Assembly (NCBI GenBank): GCA_020849075.1
Contig: JADLGZ010000115.1
Coordinates: 1-7,251, forward strand
DNA: 7,251 bases
Direction of reading: 5' to 3'
Source of the DNA: Fimbriimonadaceae bacterium
GTDB lineage: Bacteria > Armatimonadota > Fimbriimonadia > Fimbriimonadales > Fimbriimonadaceae
In this document: positions 5,738 to 7,251 of the stretch, in pieces
How the letters are laid out: every line of letters starts with the position of its first letter
Position numbering within the stretch: the stretch's first letter is position 1
Program-made: the position numbers and the translations under genes
The notes under the pieces: model-generated
What the model was told of the DNA's origin: nothing
Databases searched by the model: none
The model's input: the letters and a program-made list of their open reading frames with translations, nothing else

Positions 5738-6025
5738 TTAGCGCAGCTTGGTCCCCCGATCCGGAAGGCTTCCACCATGCCCCTTATAGGTGCGCGTTGG
5801 TGCGAATTCGCCCAACTTGTGGCCGATCATGTTCTCGGTAACAAATACCGGGACATGCTTCCGACCGTCGTGGACAGCGATTGTGTGGCCGATCATATCG
5901 GGCGTGATTGTCGACCGGCGACTCCATGTTTTGAGGAGTTTCTTTTCACCGGCGGCGTTCATCGCGTCAACCTTCTTCATCAGATGGTCATCCACAAAGA
6001 ATCCTTTTTTGAGACTGCGTGCCAT
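5738..6025 (-). CDS. rpsS: 30S ribosomal protein S19 (uS19)
   Basis: S19 is in the 30S head, pairs with S13 and contacts the A-site finger of the 50S subunit. The product is 95 residues, the family length, and almost fully canonical: MARSLKKGFFVDDHLMKKV at the start, KTWSRRSTITPDMIGHTIAVHDGRKHVPVF (32-61), and MIGHKLGEFAPTRTYKGHGG (66-85). The start follows a 55-nt gap after rplB that has an A-rich stretch (AAGCAAAAAATAGAACC) but no GGAGG-like site in the right place. Initiation may therefore rely on an unstructured A-rich leader or on ribosomes arriving from rplB. A 36-nt gap leads to rplV. Confidence 0.98.
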   Translation of the reverse strand: MARSLKKGFFVDDHLMKKVDAMNAAGEKKLLKTWSRRSTITPDMIGHTIAVHDGRKHVPVFVTENMIGHKLGEFAPTRTYKGHGGSLPDRGTKLR

Positions 6026-6059
6026 GGTTCTATTTTTTGCTTACATGCTATTTGAGTGA

Positions 6060-6073
6060 TGATCTTGCGATCA
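6060..6073 (-). other. Short GCAA-tetraloop hairpin in the rplB-rpsS gap
   Basis: The minus-strand RNA reads UGAUC-GCAA-GAUCA, a 5-bp stem closed by a GNRA-type tetraloop, starting 7 nt after the L2 stop and 34 nt before the S19 start. The stem is short and could be chance. No U-run follows. Confidence 0.25.
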
Positions 6074-6080
6074 GTGCACC

Positions 6081-6914
6081 CTACTTCTTGTTCCTCCGTC
6101 GAACAATGTACTTGTCAGTGCGCTTGTTGTAGCGCGTTCTTTGCCCTCGAGCCTTGTTGCCCCATCGGTCAACGGGGCCCTTCTTGCGGCCGACCGGCGA
6201 CTTCGCTTCGCCACCACCATGTGGATGGTCCCTTGGGCTCTTTACAACGCCGCGAACGTGCGGTCGACGGCCAAGCCCGCGGGCCTTACCGGCCTTGCCA
6301 ATTTGTTCATTCTCGTGCTCGGCATTACCGACTTCACCAACCGTTGCGCGGCAGGTGTAGTGAACACGGCGCATTTCTCCGCTCGGCAACCGAAGAGTGG
6401 CGTATGTGCCCTCCTTCGCCATAAGCTGAGCGGCGGCGCCAGCGGATCGCACCATCTGACCACCCTTTCCGGGCTGGAATTCGATATTGTGAACCAGCGA
6501 ACCGAGAGTGATGAAGCGAAGCTCCAAGCAGTGGCCGGGAAGAATGTCAGCACCTTCGCCACTGCGAATCACTGCCCCATCCGTCAAGCCCTTCGGCGCC
6601 AAAATGTAGCGCTTCTCGCCATCCTCGTACTGAATCAACGCGATTCGGCACGTTCGGTTCGGATCGTATTCGATACCGATCACCGTCGCATCCATCCCAT
6701 CCTTCAATCGCTTGAAGTCAATGATCCTATAGCGTCGCTTATTACCACCGGACTTATTGAAACTCGTTCGGCGACCATAGCTATTGACGCCGCCGCTCTT
6801 CTTGATACCTACGGTCAGGCTCTTTTCGGGCTTCTTCTTAGTGATTTCGGCGTAGGTCGAAGCCACCATATGGCGTCGGCCGGGTGATGTTGGTTTTAAT
6901 CTTCGTACGGGCAT
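6081..6914 (-). CDS. rplB: 50S ribosomal protein L2 (uL2)
   Basis: L2 is one of the largest and most conserved 50S proteins. It is needed for subunit joining (bridge B7b) and lies close to the peptidyl transferase centre. At 277 residues it has the family length. Visible blocks are KPTSPGRR (7-14), EITKKKPEKSL (23-33), KRRYRIIDFKR (59-69), IEYDPNRTCRIALI (81-94), GEKRYILAPKGL (99-110), HNIEFQPGKGGQMVRSAGA (142-160), KEGTYATLRLPSGE (167-180) and DHPHGGGE (229-236). The last contains His230, which corresponds to the E. coli His229 implicated in peptidyl transfer. Some normally stable positions differ: GGNK where GGHK is usual (Asn58), and SPRDHP then KSPVGRKKGPVDRWG where MNP(V/N)DHP and PVTPWG are usual. 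ATG 6914 has CGGAG 8 nt upstream and lies 3 nt after the rplW stop. Confidence 0.98.
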   Translation of the reverse strand: MPVRRLKPTSPGRRHMVASTYAEITKKKPEKSLTVGIKKSGGVNSYGRRTSFNKSGGNKRRYRIIDFKRLKDGMDATVIGIEYDPNRTCRIALIQYEDGEKRYILAPKGLTDGAVIRSGEGADILPGHCLELRFITLGSLVHNIEFQPGKGGQMVRSAGAAAQLMAKEGTYATLRLPSGEMRRVHYTCRATVGEVGNAEHENEQIGKAGKARGLGRRPHVRGVVKSPRDHPHGGGEAKSPVGRKKGPVDRWGNKARGQRTRYNKRTDKYIVRRRNKK

Positions 6915-6917
6915 GAT

Positions 6918-7251
6918 TTAGACTCCGTAATCCTCTAATTGCTGACCGGCGGCGAGCGTTATCACGGCCTTCTTCCAGCTAGGTCGTTGGCCCGGCTTTC
7001 CGCGCCCTACTCGTCGCATCTTGCCCCGGACTCCAACGGTCTGAACATCAGTCACCTGGATCAAAGCATCCTTCTTCCCCTTTCCAGAGTTATAGATGGC
7101 TTCCAGAGCTGACGCTATCTCCAGCTTATTTGCATCCTTGGCAACGACAAAGGTGTACTTGCGCACGTTGACCTTGTCATCAACAAACTCTTTACCGTAG
7201 CTCAACGCCACCGTCTTTTCGGTGATGTGAGGCTTAACGATGATCTCATAA
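6918..7251 (-). CDS. rplW: 50S ribosomal protein L23 (uL23), 5' end cut by the window edge
   Basis: L23 sits at the polypeptide exit and is the docking site for trigger factor and SRP. The frame stays open to the right edge. Translating it past the apparent GTG at 7211 gives YEIIVKPHITEKTV, which is the conserved L23 start region (I-I-x-P-x-x-TEK). The GTG at 7211 is therefore an internal valine, and only the first few codons are missing. About 110 residues are visible: KYTFVVAKDANKLEIASALEAIY in the middle, then VGVRGKMRRVGRGKPGQRPSWKKAVITLAAG. Between EAIY and VRGK there are about nine residues more than in typical L23 (NSGKGKKDALIQ region). The stop lies 3 nt before the rplB start. The genes normally upstream (L4, L3, S10) and the operon promoter should lie beyond the right edge. 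Confidence 0.96.
   Translation of the reverse strand, partial: YEIIVKPHITEKTVALSYGKEFVDDKVNVRKYTFVVAKDANKLEIASALEAIYNSGKGKKDALIQVTDVQTVGVRGKMRRVGRGKPGQRPSWKKAVITLAAGQQLEDYGV

Noticed and set aside
6141..6887. A 248-codon open frame on the plus strand opposite rplB
   Set aside because: It is fully antisense to a canonical L2 gene, resembles no known protein and has no convincing ribosome binding site; it is a shadow frame.

Overview
This window is almost entirely a bacterial ribosomal-protein operon. It is read on the minus strand and covers roughly the right three quarters of the window. The end of an unrelated, probably exported protein gene converges on it from the left on the plus strand. 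The phylum cannot be fixed from the sequence alone. The gene order is the classical bacterial S10 order and the proteins are clearly bacterial, not archaeal. Acidic or Pro-rich tails on several ribosomal proteins, and an operon that stops after L5, suggest a lineage away from the well-studied Proteobacteria and Firmicutes. Armatimonadota would be my guess, held weakly.

Layout from left to right. Positions 1-1803 (+) hold the 3' part of a gene for a large Ser/Thr/Gly/Asp-rich, beta-strand-rich protein of unknown function; its start lies before the window. Positions 1804-1933 are the convergent intergenic region. It holds a near-perfect intrinsic terminator for the plus-strand gene (1826-1855) and a second, 13-bp hairpin (1881-1914) placed just after the ribosomal operon ends. 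Reading the minus strand from the right edge, the genes are rplW (L23, cut by the window edge), rplB (L2), rpsS (S19), rplV (L22), rpsC (S3), rplP (L16), rpmC (L29), rpsQ (S17), rplN (L14), rplX (L24) and rplE (L5).

The eleven genes are tightly packed. Three junctions are one-base TAATG stop/start overlaps (L22/S3, L16/L29, L24/L5). S3/L16 overlap by 14 nt, L29/S17 abut, and L23/L2 and L14/L24 are 3-4 nt apart. Only three gaps exceed 30 nt: L2/S19, S19/L22 and S17/L14. Each has something notable: missing Shine-Dalgarno sequences, a CCUCCU element with a three-codon mini-ORF, or a hairpin. All the products are structural parts of the 30S or 50S subunit and would be made together from a promoter to the right of the window (upstream of L23, normally before S10/L3/L4). 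I see no convincing promoter inside.

The main structural oddity is that the operon does not run from L5 into S14, S8, L6, L18 and S5 as in the usual spc operon. After L5 there is a terminator-like hairpin and an opposing gene. I found no defence system, mobile element, CRISPR array, tRNA or other accessory system here.
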